From NCBI GenBank assembly GCA_914767715.1, contig OU612072.1, forward strand, positions 26,228,001-26,288,000: a stretch of 60,000 bases of DNA, given 5' to 3'. The position numbers were made by a program, and so were the translations under genes. The notes below the pieces were generated by a model that ran no database searches, was not told the origin of the DNA, and worked only from the letters and a program-made list of their open reading frames with translations. Shown piece after piece: positions 35,173 through 47,349 of this stretch; position 1 is the first letter of the stretch; each line of letters starts with the position of its first letter. The stretch comes from Membranipora membranacea (Eukaryota > Bryozoa > Gymnolaemata > Cheilostomatida > Membraniporidae).

Positions 35173-35283
35173 AGACTACAGAAGAACCATTACACTTCAT
35201 TGATGACTTATTGACTTTATTATCAATAATTGATAATAAAGTCAATTAGTCATCGATGAAGTGTAATAGTTCTTCTGTAGTCT
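35173..35283. repeat. 111-bp near-perfect palindrome upstream of gene H
   Basis: Two 55-bp arms (agactacagaagaac and on) around a single central base, with 52 of 55 positions pairing. It ends 24 bp before the H TATA box. The gene I promoter has only a single, diverged arm here (agactacagacaaatt), so the second arm was gained in H or lost in I. Confidence 0.92.
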
Positions 35284-35306
35284 TCTGTTGGTCAGGAAAA
35301 TTAAGG

Positions 35307-35315
35307 TATAAAAGG
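35307..35315 (+). promoter_or_regulatory. TATA box of gene H
   Basis: The sequence aggtataaaagg lies about 70 bp before the leader ATG and just downstream of the long palindrome. Confidence 0.8.
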
Positions 35316-35376
35316 CACTGCTGTTGTGATGATATTCATCATTCAACACTTGGATTCACAAGGAAGACTGACTAAA

Positions 35377-36277
35377 ATGGGTGAGTTACAAGCTAGGATA
35401 ATTCTGCTGGTAATACGATGTGGGCAAAGGAACACAGCATGATTTTGAATCTTTGATTTTCTGGGTTGAAAGTAAAAAAAGAGAATTTTTTTTATATTTA
35501 ATCTTTTAATCTGATCAGGACAAGTTGAGAAATTTGTCCCTTATTAATTATTAATATTAGTATTTTTATATTTGATTATCATTGTTTAATACTTTTCAGC
35601 TATGACAAAGTTTATCATCCTGGCTGTCGCCGCTGTGGCATGTGTTAGCGCTGGTTACCAGAGAACTGCCTACAAGGCACCTGTTCGCACTCACTACCAA
35701 GCACCTGCACCAGTATATTATCCTACTCCAGCAAAGCAATACTACAACAGTGAGTTGATTCTACTCATTATCCTTATAATTGAGTGGTACGTAATATCAA
35801 ACCATCGAGGATCAATTAAAAAGAATATGTTTTTCTTCCTAAATCATGAATACGTCGAATTTTTCGAAATAACCAGATGTTTACTAGATTTTTTCTGAAT
35901 CAACGATTTGGAAAACATGATTGAACAGTTATGACGCTCCTCAAAACTGTCCCAAGAACTTCCCGAAAACTTACTAATAACCAAAAGAGGAATCACTTGT
36001 TGGTCCATGTTCTTAACTGTCAATAATTGTCCATTTATACATCTATTTTTCTATCTTAGAACCAGCACCGCATTACAACGCAGAACCACATTACAACCAT
36101 GGTCCAAAGTACAGCCATGGACACCAATACAACAATGGCCGGCAACATAACCCATCACCGAGTTACATCCATGGGCAACAATATTACTCAGCACCAAGTT
36201 ACAACCATGGCCGACAATATAACCAAGCACCAAAGTACAACCACCCAGCACAGTACAACACACATCAAAAGTACTAA
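35377..36277 (+). CDS. Gene H: small secreted Tyr/His/Asn-rich protein, complete, 3 exons
   Basis: The joined product is 123 aa from exons 35377-35380 (ATGG), 35600-35749 and 36060-36277, with phase 1 junctions. It reads Met-Ala-Met-Thr-Lys, then signal FIILAVAAVACVSA, then a short segment (YKAPVRTHYQAPAPVYYPTP). Exon 3 encodes about seven units containing HYN, NHG, QYN or SYN (for example NHGRQYNQAPKYNHPAQYN) and ends HQKY. There are no Cys in the predicted mature chain. The HYQAPAP motif is shared with the tails of A-C, tying it to the same family. It is a tandem paralog of gene I, 6.3 kb away. The Tyr-rich repetitive composition suggests a structural or adhesive secretion; this is inference. 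Confidence 0.88.
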
Positions 36278-36486
36278 CTATGCTTCCAATAACATAAGAT
36301 TACAGGATACTTCGCAAAATGTCCTTTTATGATTTTCACACATTATGACCGAGAACTTGAAAACTTGAATTTTAAAAACTATTTAGTCTATACAACACCC
36401 TCAACTGGTAGAATTTTTTACCTTTGTTGAAATTTTTTGTCGAAATTTTTTGACTTCACACACATCTTATAAACATCTCTATTTTA

Positions 36487-36492
36487 AATAAA
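36487..36492 (+). terminator. Poly(A) signal of gene H
   Basis: AATAAA lies 210 bp after the stop. The aligned 3' flank of gene I keeps the same hexamer (42851-42856). Confidence 0.65.
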
Positions 36493-36546
36493 TGTCATTG
36501 CTCGCGAATAAGTATTCATGCTTTTGGTGATGGACTTTGCTAACTG

Positions 36547-36800
36547 GAGTAGGACGTAGCTCAGTTTGTTAAGGGAACATGCCCAATAATCGTCTTGGGT
36601 TCGGATCCTGCTGCAGTCTACCAACTAGTGGGTTCAATTGAGGCCCCATGTGTGCTAAGACCTGCCTCTAAACTGAGGACATCTTGGCGCCGAACACTGC
36701 GCTTTTATTTCTCAGTCTTCGAACAGAGTCAGACTTGCAAGTTCTAACCCCACAGATTTTGCAGACTCTTAAGAGAAACTCTAATGTGATTTCTTAATCG
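36547..36800 (+). mobile_element. tRNA-derived SINE-like element
   Basis: A clear head, gtagctcagtttgttaaggg, is followed about 25 nt later by a B box, gggttcggatcc, and then a body of about 200 bp with gcagtctaccaac as in the element at 20.5 kb. No complete cloverleaf can be drawn. Confidence 0.7.
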
Positions 36801-36899
36801 TTGATGGCTATCATGTTATTGTACATCTGCAAATATTGGTGTGAATTACACTGTGGTCAGCTGATGTTTGACTATTTTCACCTACCATGGCAAAGGAGT

Positions 36900-38460
36900 A
36901 ATTTTTCATGTTGAGTGTTTGGAGCAGAAGACTCCAACAGAATAGCAATGCAATCTGCATTCATGAAAAGCAAGACAGATTACTGATGAGTTTACGCAAC
37001 ACTCTAATCTGATCAAACAGGCTAACAGATTGAGTACTCTTTAGTCTCAAAGAGTATATCAGGGTATGCGTATTGGGATAACAATCTGCACGAATCCAAA
37101 AAGAATCCAAAGTGGAAAAAAAAGTGACAGCTTTTGCTTTTTATCATGAGGTAGTGTCACCGTTGAAACATTTAGCATTCACTGGTTTACCCGAAGTAAG
37201 CTTCAATTTCAGCCTTGGTACCCAGGATATTATCACAATGTTTCAGTATAAGAATGGCGATAATATTAGTAGTTTTAAGTATCAAGGAGAGAAGTGTAAC
37301 ATGTTAACTGAAGGTCTCTATGTCTCCTTCAGTGCTTATGATAGCCGCGAAAAGATATTCCGCGCGATATGCGCGCAACCAATCAATTGGCAATCTTTTA
37401 TCCCTGCATTTGCAATATTTCCAGCTCATCTTGTTTGCTAGTAAAATTTTACCTCTATTTTTTTTATTGCAATTGAAAAAGTCACTGTCTTTTATTTAGT
37501 TGACGGTTATTTGCTGTAAATGATCACATGCAGTTGAGATTTTCTCCCTTACTTAAAAGGCAGAAAAGTCTGCGATCATCGGCGGCGGTCACTTTAAGGG
37601 AAACAGAGAGGTTTCATAAGTGAAAAGCCCAATTTTGACAGGGCATGCAGAGGTTGTATATTTTGCAAGCTTGTTAAAAGTTCCTGTTTGTGATTAAGTA
37701 ATACCGCACATTATGGATTAGTTCCAATTATTGTATTGTATCAAGACAAAAACACATCTTTAAATAAGTTATCATAATATTTTCGGAGTCCTGAGTTAAC
37801 CCTTTGAGCATATGCCATGAAACAGGACAGGGAAGTAAGTATGAGGTTATCTAGTGTATATTTTGGCGTATAAAACAATGTCCACGTCCCGAAGCGGTGG
37901 CTGGTGACTAAACTCTTTGTTATGCGCAGTGTCAAAACTGCTCATTTATAAAACTGCTCTAATTATGACCTGAATGTTACTCATTGCATTCTGTGATGCA
38001 AAAAATAATCAGATACCTATTCATAGGATTATAATGTTATGGATATCATTAGCTGCATCTACATATTGAACGATAGAGTTTGCTCTTGGGGTTGAGCTTG
38101 ATTTTACCCTCAGCTGTGCCCGCTCTAAAACCGAACCTATAAATAATAATTAATTAAATAGTAGAGGAAGAGATGAACAGGTTTTTCCTTTCCTATAAAT
38201 AATAACTGGAAGGAAACGGAACAAACAAACATTTGTCCTTTGACTTGCCCATTTCCTGATTTCAATTTTCATGAACAAATCAACATTCGTTAGTCAGGGA
38301 ATTGTTGGTGTGACTGATGTGAGCAACGTCAGGGAGCAAGCCTGCACTATAACGAGCTCATTAATCATATTTATTGGCTGTTTTTACAGAGTGATTTATG
38401 GTTTCCTATCACAGGTGCGAAAGCTTTGCATTACATTACTTCTATTCCTCGATAATTAAT
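36900..38460. other. Intergenic DNA downstream of gene H
   Basis: The 110-codon frame at 37112-37441 is the longest here, but the duplicate region at 43.5-43.8 kb (gagaagtgta, ggtctctatgtctcc) does not keep it open, so it is not called. A partial dispersed-repeat copy lies near 38040-38180. Confidence 0.45.
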
Positions 38461-38479
38461 TGAACTAATATTTTGGAAG

Positions 38480-38560
38480 GAACAAAAAGGCCATGCTGTA
38501 GAGATGATGATCCTCATGAGCGACTTGGATTAGTAAGGAAGACTGATTTGAAGATTTTCA
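38480..38560 (+). pseudogene. Solitary promoter/leader-exon relic 1
   Basis: The stretch aaaaaggccatgctgtagag through gacttggattagtaaggaag follows the H/I/G promoter and leader pattern base by base. The TATA core has decayed (ggaacaaaaagg), and the ATGG plus gtgag is replaced by gaagat. No downstream exons remain. Confidence 0.6.
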
Positions 38561-39369
38561 CAGATTGACATATTGCATTTCTTATAGGCCTAAAATAACA
38601 CCAACAGATATTTGGCAGCATACTAGGGCATAAATATTACCATCAAATCATGTCAACTGCACCAAACTAGTATATGAATGTTAATCTTGCTCGTACTGGG
38701 GCTTCCTTTGTCATGTTCAACAAGGGCTATCAATCATGTCGCATACTAGTTACTGAGGCTAGACATCATAGATTCCTCTTTTTATCTTCTTTTCTCTGTG
38801 AATTGACCAGTTTCGGACTGTCATCAGAACTTTGATATCATATCCTACCCGTCTTCAGATGCAAATAAACATAACATAACATTGAGAGCCAGTAACAACC
38901 TAGAGTCTAGCTCCAACAAGGGACATCTCTCCTCAACCATGCCAATACAATGGAAAGATACTACACATGATATTTTGTGTTGATAACAAATTTGTGGCAA
39001 CAATAACAAACATGGAAAAAACAGAGATTACAAAATCACGCAGCATTAAATGGTTCTAATGCCACAAAAAATGAAGTCATTAAGAGACTACAGTGCTCAT
39101 TGCAAATTTGAGTTGTATCAATAACGTATTTAGTCAGAGAAGGGAAGCTGTTTCACTGAAACAGAATAGTTGTTCTAGTTGTGCTTCAATCTTAAGGAGT
39201 AAATTGAATTCACCTCGGAATATGGCCCTAGTTTTTTCAGGGGTTAAGATACATATCGAAAACATATCCACTACATAAATCAATCAAGAAATCATCCTGG
39301 GTGACACAACCCCTCCAAGAAATGAGTTCTGCGCTTCAATCATAATGCCATGAATTCTTCAAAAAATAT

Positions 39370-39760
39370 CGCCCATTTACAGCTGCATATACATATTGAA
39401 CAACTGAGTTTGCCTGCTCTACAACTAAACATATAAAAAGTAGAGGAGGTTATAGTTTAGCTTTCCTTCAGATGTTTATCAGTAGTGTCAATAGATCATG
39501 TCAGCTAAATAATTTTAGTACGACATGAGTCATCATTAATGTCGTATGCTAGGTAATGTTCAACATGATTAAATGGTCACATACAAGGATGAGCTTGGTG
39601 AGTTACCGACGGAACTACTCATCAAGCCATCAACAATTTCAAGTACGCCAAATAATCACTACCTCTTTACGCCTCAAAAAGTTTATTTAAATTAACTTCT
39701 AGGAGATAAGTTAAGGCTAATGGCAAACTCCGTTGCAATAATAAAATCACTGAGTAAGGA
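39370..39760 (+). repeat. Partial copy of the dispersed repeat family
   Basis: It contains acagctgcatatacatattg, then a shortened gcctgctctacaact block, tcatgtcagcta, and later aataatcactacctctttac. It has the same block order as the copies at 17-33 kb but is shorter. Confidence 0.5.
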
Positions 39761-40534
39761 TATACAGACAGGACACTTCAATGATAGTTATAGTGCCTGC
39801 GGATTTGATCCAGTTGGGGATATTCATCAATCCAGACACCTGCTAACTTCAATATCTGTATAAGCTACAATGGAGATATGTGATAAAGACATACCCACCT
39901 ATGATATGTCATAATTTATTCTGTCTGCCGGTTTTTTTAATTTTTTAGAAATCTCCCACATTCAAGCTATACACCATATTGCTGTCGTTTTTGCTAGGAT
40001 ACATAGGCCATGAGCTATGTGGGTTTTGAAAATGAGTTATATCATATAAGTTTTAAAGGGTGACAATTGATAGACGACTGGTCATTAAAATTAGGAAATT
40101 TCATTGTACTGATCCAAGCTGCTTGAAAATATGTATGAGCAAACTCATTTTGAAAACATGGTATTATAAGTTTATATTTGCAGCAAAGTCTTAATGAGAA
40201 TAATCGTGAAAACTGATGTTGAAGTAGGGAAACCGTTCCAGCCAAACTCTTCAACCCTTCCTACAACCTTTTATAGTTTGTTTGACCTCCCTTCTCTTAT
40301 TATTAATTTTCAAGCCTGGCTACTCCATAAATTAAAAATTAAAAGTCGGAAAGTAGCGATTAATCTGACTCATGATTTCAATGTTAGGAAGTGAGCCTGC
40401 ACTCTAACAAGCTCATCATTCATAGTTATTGGCTTGTTTCTACAAAGTGATTAATTGCTTTCCAGGTGCGCAAACTTTACCTTGCATTGGTACAATTGTT
40501 CAATGATTAATTGTCCTAATCATCAGGTAGCAAA

Positions 40535-40610
40535 AGGAAAGGTATGAAAGACCAGGCAGTAGAGATGGTGGTTCAGATTGGATTTGTAAAAGGACGTACT
40601 TAAATCTGCC
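40535..40610 (+). pseudogene. Solitary promoter/leader-exon relic 2
   Basis: The stretch aaaggtatgaaagaccaggc, then gtagagatggtggttcag and attggatttgt, matches the gene I promoter. The TATA box is mutated (TATGAAA) and the start codon lost. Flanks match relic 1 (for example tcatgtcagctacacc), so the two relics are themselves duplicates about 2.1 kb apart. Confidence 0.6.
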
Positions 40611-41642
40611 TAGATTGTCAAGCTGAATTTCTAAAAAAAACCTCCAATTACCTCAACAAATATCTGATCAACATACTAGGGCATTACCATTACCATCAAA
40701 TCATGTCAGCTACACCAGACCAGTATATGGACATTAGTCTGCTAGCACTGAGGCTTCCTCGGTCATGATTAACAACGGCTAACACTCATGTCACACACTA
40801 GGTTGTTAGGTTAGACTTCATCTTCCCTTCTCTGTAAATTGCCCGGTCTCAGAGAGTCGTCAGATATTCAATCATCTTGTTCTACCCAAACTCAGATGCC
40901 TCTAAACATAACTCAACAATTGAGAGAAACCAACAACCTAGAATTCGACCTCCGTCGTGTCTGACTCGAGCGAGGCATAAACTTCCAGCCCTGCGTGATC
41001 TTTCACAAGTTATTCACTTAGTATGAGCAGACCTTTTCTCAACGTAAATTATCTTCTTTGCCTGGTGTTGGTTTTGAAATTTGTTTCTGTAAAACCATTA
41101 CAATCGGTTTCATATCTAACATTGAACAGGCTATCAACATTATTTGATGGCTAGTTAATTGTGGTACATTGGTATTGGGGGGGGGGGGTGTTTTCACATC
41201 TCCCAACCTACTCACTTACTTACAGCATCTACTTTATATTAATTAAACTTCATGATACAAGTCTATCCAAAATTGAAAATTTATTAGAGCGCAGTGGCCA
41301 CTATAAACTAGGCACGAACGATAATCTGTAAACTACTCTCAATATTTACGACAACTGCAAGAGGAAGATATTAAAACCAATGTTTATTGTAATTGATAAT
41401 GGGTTGAAATATTCTTTTCCTGATACTCACAACCCTTCCTAGTGAGCAAATCATCATGGGTTTCACTTTAATTTATTATTATGACTCATATCTGAAGTAT
41501 TGGGCGCTACCCTCAATATTTAATGCCCATTTGTTCCTCTTGAGAATGTCTAATTACTATCTATCACAAGAGAATTCAAGACTACAGACAAATTATTTGA
41601 TGACTAATTGACGTTATTATTAACTGGTAAGGAAAATAAGGG

Positions 41643-41651
41643 TATAAAAGC
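41643..41651 (+). promoter_or_regulatory. TATA box of gene I
   Basis: The sequence gggtataaaagcc lies about 69 bp upstream of the leader ATG at 41712. Confidence 0.8.
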
Positions 41652-41711
41652 CAGGCTTTCGAGATGACACTCATCATTCACCACTTGGATTCACAGGGAA
41701 GACAGACTAAA

Positions 41712-42642
41712 ATGGGTAAGTTTAAAGCAAAGGTAGTTCTGCTGGTAATAAATGCTGTGAGCAAGGAAACACACAATTGATTTTGAATCTTCCATTTCCA
41801 GGGTTGGAAGTACAAAAAACAATCCTTTTTATATTTCATTTTTTAATCTGATCACGGGTAGTTCAGAAATTTGTTCCTTTATAATTCATAATATTAGTAT
41901 TTTATTATTTGATTATCATTATTTAATACTTTTCAGCTATGACAAAGTTTATCATCCTGGCTGTCGCCGCTGTGGCATGTGTTAGCGCTGGTTACCAGAG
42001 CTCTTCCTACAAGTCACCTGTTCGAACTCACTACCAAGCACCTGCACCAGTATATTATCCTACTCCTGCAAAGCAATACTACAACAGTGAGTTGATTCTA
42101 CTCATTATCCTGAGGATTGAGTGATACGTAATATCAAACCATTAAGGATCAATTAAAAAGGATATGATGGTTTTCTTAAATCATGACTACGTCAAATTTA
42201 GATTTTTCGAAATAAACAGATGTTCACTAGATTTTTTCTGAATCATCGATTTGGAAACAAAATTGAATAATTATGACACTTCCCAAACCTGTCCCGAAAA
42301 CTTCCCGCAAACTTCCCAAAAAACTTTCAGAAAATTTCCCAATACCCGAAACAGCACTCACTTGTTGGTCCATGTTCTTAACTGTCAATAATTGTCCATT
42401 TATACATATGTTTTTCTATCTTAGAACCAGCACCGCATTACAACGCAGAAGCACATTACAACCACGGTCCAAAGAACAACCATGGACACCAATACAACCA
42501 TGGCCGACAACATAACCCATCACCAAGTTACAACCATGGGCAACAATATTACCCGGTACCAAGTTACAACCAGGGCCGACAACATAACCAAGCACCAAAG
42601 TATAACCACCCAGCACAGTACAACACACATCAAAAGTACTAA
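41712..42642 (+). CDS. Gene I: small secreted Tyr/His/Asn-rich protein, complete, 3 exons
   Basis: The joined product is 123 aa from exons 41712-41715 (ATGG), 41937-42086 and 42425-42642, with phase 1 junctions. The signal peptide (FIILAVAAVACVSA) is identical to that of H, followed by YKSPVRTHYQAPAPVYYPTP and a tail of NHG, QYN and SYN units ending HQKY. It is collinear with H including both introns. Differences are substitutions only (for example YKSP for YKAP, YYPVPSYNQG for YYSAPSYNHG), so frame and length are held constant, which indicates selection on the protein. Function is unknown; secretion is well supported. Confidence 0.88.
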
Positions 42643-42850
42643 ATTATGCTTCCAATAACATATGATTACAGAATACTTTGCAAGATGTCCTTTTATGCTT
42701 GTCATACCTTCATTATCGACTGTGAACTTAACACACATGCAATTTAAAAACACCCACTACTAATAGGCTTTGCTAATATCTTTTAAATTTTGTTGAAAAT
42801 TTGTTGTTTTCTTTAATTTATATATCGACTTCATTCCCTTCTTAATCTTA

Positions 42851-42856
42851 AATAAA
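42851..42856 (+). terminator. Poly(A) signal of gene I
   Basis: AATAAA lies about 210 bp after the stop, aligned with that of gene H. Confidence 0.65.
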
Positions 42857-42869
42857 TGTTATTGCACGC

Positions 42870-45800
42870 AAACTAGTATTCATGCTTTCTGTGGTAGACT
42901 ATGGTCACAGGTTTCACAGACTCAAAAGAGAACTTGTAATATGATTTGTAAGAACCAATTTCAATCATTGTTGAACGCCATGCAATTGAATCTGGATTGA
43001 CCTGAATTACAAAGTGGTGAGTTTTTGCTTGACTAGTTTCACCTACAATGGCAGAGCAACGGAGTACAAGTGCAATCTGCATTTATTAAAAGCAGATGTT
43101 ATTACTGATGACTTTACACCACAATCTCTTATCCTATCAAACAAGTATTATGGGTTAGGTAAGGTCTGCTGCTAGGAATAACAAACAGTACTACAGCAAG
43201 TACCATTCCCAAAAGAAAAAAACACATGATATGCTGTGTCTCTAGTGAATCATATTTAGTATTCACGGGTTCACCCCGAGGAAGCATCATGTTGGTCCTC
43301 GCTAACCAGATAATCATCTCTATATTTCAATAAAAGAATGATGGGAATGAAAGCAATGTAGTAGATCATACTTACAGGGGTTATAGTCTAAGCAAGTCTA
43401 CGATCCCATTTAATTGAACTTATACAACCTTAGCTATGGCTTACCATTACAGTGGATATAATCGTAATATACAAACAGCCTGGATTGTGTCCTAGGACTC
43501 TTGCTAATCGGACCACTACGATCATCTGTTTATTATTATTAATATAGGAGAGAAGTGTATAATGTTAATTGTGGTAGTCTCTATGTCTCCATTAGTTTAC
43601 TTTTTCATGAGAAGCTGGCAAGTCGTTGATTTTTATGGGATTGATAACGAAGACATTGTCTCAATTTTCCAAGGTTTATTCTCCCTGCCCGTCGATGCAT
43701 GCATCCACCCAGTTATTCATTCCTCCTTGTGGGGTTTAGTGGGTGTGTGCATACATGTATTATCTTGATTTGGCAATCCTTTATCTCTGCCATTTCAATA
43801 TTTTCAAATTTTAATGTTTGTCAGTCAAGTTTTCCCCACTATTTCACATTTGTCAGCAAAAAGCCACGTCTTATTTACTTGTTGTCGCCAGTAAGTCATA
43901 CTATGCATTCAATCAGTAGATGCATTTCATCATTTGAGCTCTTAAATTATAAAAATACTAATTTTTTAGGTAGTATAGAATGAGATTAACAGTTTTAAAT
44001 TTCCTTTTGATCAGTCATGCCAATCAATCAAGTCATGTCATGTCATCACAGAGCAAGGATATATCCTTACTCTGTGATGTCATGTATAGTATAACAGCAG
44101 AAATATACACACAAATAATGTCACATACTGGGTTCTGTTTGAAATGTTTAATGGGTAGCATTCGTCACATTTTAGGTTTTGAGGCTAGGTGTTACAATTT
44201 TTTCTTCGGATTAGTTTTTTATATGTGGGTTGACCGTATTTGTACAAGTCATGAAAAATTTGGTCTTTTTGTAATCCTCTATCTAAAGATTACTTTCAAT
44301 GCAAAGATATTATTTGAATTCCAAAAGAACCTTCATATCAGTCACGATAACGCCAAGTCGATCTGTGATATCATCAATAATCAAATTGCATAAACAAGGT
44401 TTATGGGTGTTAAGGGGATTTGGAGCTACGAGTGCCCCCCTCCTTCCCCGCTCGCTCCCACACAGGCTGCATTCTATCAACAGGTGGGATGATTTAACAT
44501 TTATGACCATGCTCATAACTCCAGGGTAATAAGGTAACTGGTTCGGAATTGCCCTCTCGCGTTAAAACCTTCAAAAATGAAGAGTTGCCCTCTCTCTTCG
44601 AATTTTCGCTGGCTTTGATATGATTGGCCCATTACATCTTACTTTTTTCTTATTGGCCTGTTCAATAACTTCATACTGATTACAATATCTGTGTTGGGGA
44701 ACACTGAGTTAGTTATCGATATTGCTAGTAGTCAACTTTCTGAACAGCAGTCAGACTCAGTGGCACCAATCAGTTACTTCACAGACACATAAGACCACGA
44801 TGAAGAGATGATGAGCCAACTCAGCTTCACAAGGAGAAGAAGAATGAAATTAGAACAGCTGTGAATGGACTTGATTGAATCAATTTGTTGTAGCTCTCAG
44901 GTAAATAAATGTTATTTAGTATTTATATTTGGTACACTTCTATTCTACTACTCAGTTGTGAGTGAAAAATGAGTAGACTAACTAAGAAGTCTAGCTAGTA
45001 ACTGTTAGTTACTATCACTACTAGTAGCTTTCTGTAGTTTGCCAATGGTACCAGTCCAATGTACATGTGCAGTGTAATATCAAGCAAGGAGAAGGACTCC
45101 TAAGAGTTGTAAGAGGGGAGGGGGGAAGGCTCATACAAGTCCAAGGAGTTTACTCCTTACTCTTCGCTTTGTTGTTTGTTGGTGGTGGCATGTTTAGGTG
45201 GGCAACTCTCATGCAACTAATTGTCTAGAACTGTTATTGCTAATCTACTATGGCTACATGTAGGCCTACATACTTTACATTGTAAGGAAATGCCCCCTCT
45301 CTTTACTACAACTACAGCCTATGTAGGCTGGGTCTTGAATTTGTATAAAGTGTGTGCATAGGCTTTGCCTCGGCGCAACTGACGGATCATTATTGCTTCA
45401 TGTCAACCATTCCCAACTGTCTGAGACTGGTGGGGTCACCCTTAAATACAAACAGCAAAACTATATACATATTAGTATACACTTTATTTACTGATCAAGC
45501 ATGCGCATATAAGACCAAGTGGTACATCATCATCTAGCTTAGTAGGCGAGACCTGCTTTTAGCTTCGTTCGAGAATTGGCCACTAATCAATTGAACTATG
45601 CTCACTCTTGTGTGAACTATTTGCGAACAAATTTATCTAAGGAGCGAGGATATTGAGCATTTAAGTTGTAATGATCTTTTGGTTTACAAAGCACAGCTCA
45701 TGCTAATTGAAATATTCCCTGGTCTATAATGTAATAAAGAATATACCAACCCCGATCACCAGAGGAAGGAAACCAGTGCAGACCTTGCCTTTTGCCAATG

Positions 45801-46800
45801 GTATTGAATTCAAATGATTTGTTGGCTGTACAGAGTCTCAACTGCGTCACAGTGGTCATTTTATTATAATAAGCAGTGATCAGGGAGGGGGGCGGATTGC
45901 ATATAATATTACATGTGTGGGCTCTTTGAGTTGCAAGCATGTACTTCGCCTTAATTCAAGGTCAACCACTGACAACCATTGGTTATAGTGGTCTGTAGTT
46001 GGAGAGTAGAGAAATTGGTTACTGAGAGAAACTAGACCATTGCCAGCTTGCACACAATTGCAAAAGTTTCCCAAATGTAAATCTTCATCAATAGAATGGT
46101 GTATTCAAGTGTTGTAGAGGTACTAGCTCTCTAGAGTATAACGCTGGTTTAATTATTCGTCTTGTTAATTTGGGAAAAAAGTAGATAGGCCTAGATACAA
46201 GAAATGACTCCTTTTGATTGCCGATTTTTTTGTATTTTAGTCTACATTGTAAAGCAACACAGACCGCAGAATAGTACTGAGAACAGTACAATGAAGAAGA
46301 GAGTGTTTGGGTGGTTTATAGCAGATGTGATACAACTCGTAGTATCAATAGTCGTTCAGCTTACTCAATTCAAACAGGTAAGCAGACAATCAAATTTTCA
46401 TTTTCGGTTGTAAAATTTGATTAAGTTGCAGCAGGGAACTGACCCAGAAAGGCTTGAGAGGGCTTGGGTTATAAGCATCGATATCTCCACTGTTACACTT
46501 GCATCGAGCATCGTTAGTAATATAATGATATAAATGTCAGGTGATATGTGTAGGCTAACTGATGATAATTGCGTCGGTGTAATCGTTGAAGTATCATGGC
46601 ATAAATTTGGTAAAAACTGCTTGAACACTGGCAGGCCTCAGCAAGAATTTTTCATTGAAGCCGGCCAGTTAGTGTAATTAGGAGTTCAGTGACTATCGGA
46701 GTTGTGCTCTTTTTTTCATGGAGGGAACAACTCATTCCATCTCGCAACATCAAGTCACCTCTTCCCTATAGTCCACCCTCCTTGCCACAGCTCATTATCT
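42870..46800. other. Intergenic DNA, no gene supported
   Basis: The part to about 43900 matches the region after gene H. A 46-bp palindrome lies at 44039-44084. A roughly 85-bp block at 44970-45050 recurs at 48225-48300. A possible exon at 46241-46377 has good splice borders but joins no in-frame partner. Confidence 0.45.
44039..44084. repeat. 46-bp near-perfect palindrome
   Basis: Arms catgtcatcacagagcaagg and its inverted copy meet at gatatatcc with no spacer; 21 of 23 positions pair. Confidence 0.9.
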
Positions 46801-46833
46801 TGAATGATCATTTTAGTTACAAATTTGCTGGCG

Positions 46834-47075
46834 TTATGTGCTGATCAAACCTATAGATCGAGTGTTTCCATTCCAAGACACCAGATATAAAATTTCACAA
46901 ACTTCTTCACCAACGGCTGGCAAATCTGTTTCCATCATAGGGATTGTAGATTTAACCAGGTCTTTAAGTGTTGTGTTATTTGTAATTTGGCAACATGCTA
47001 GAATCAGGCTCTCAATGCAGAGAAAATTGAAGGGTCCAGGGATGAACCTTGTAGCAGCAAAGCCCTGTTTTAAGA
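46834..47075 (-). other. Possible orphan coding exon (unrecognised)
   Basis: On the minus strand a good acceptor (attatttgcag) is followed by about 80 open codons (LKQGFAATRFIPGPF, later IPMMETDLPAVGEEV) and a stop. The frame would be phase 1. The composition looks more protein-like than the surrounding noise, but I recognise no family and found no partner exon. About 60 bp of it (tttaagtgttgtgttatttg and on) recurs at 48500-48560, so a decayed mobile-element gene is possible. Confidence 0.25.
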
Positions 47076-47349
47076 CTGCAAATAATTTGAATGCAAATAA
47101 TGTACTTAGGACATAGGAATGTATTATATTCATACTTTATCACATCATCAACTAAATATTTGTTGCAGAGAACACAGGAGAAAGACTGATTCAGTATGGC
47201 ATGATAATGGCAGAGTTACGCATCAGAACCTTTGGTGGTTTGAATTCTGTCCTGAGAAATCTTGATGTACCGAGTGAGTGTCTGAGTGTCAAATAGTTAC
47301 ATTATTATGATTCATGATGGGTCATGATATACTCTTCGCTACCCTGACA

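Noticed and set aside
37112-37441. 109-codon frame starting MEKKVTAFAFYH
   Set aside because: The duplicated region after gene I (43.2-43.8 kb) does not preserve the frame, and there is no signal peptide or family motif.
46241-46377. Possible exon MKKRVFGWFIADVIQ with acceptor and donor
   Set aside because: Joining to the next plausible exon (47169-47273) meets a stop after six codons, and the open frame of that exon needs a different phase.
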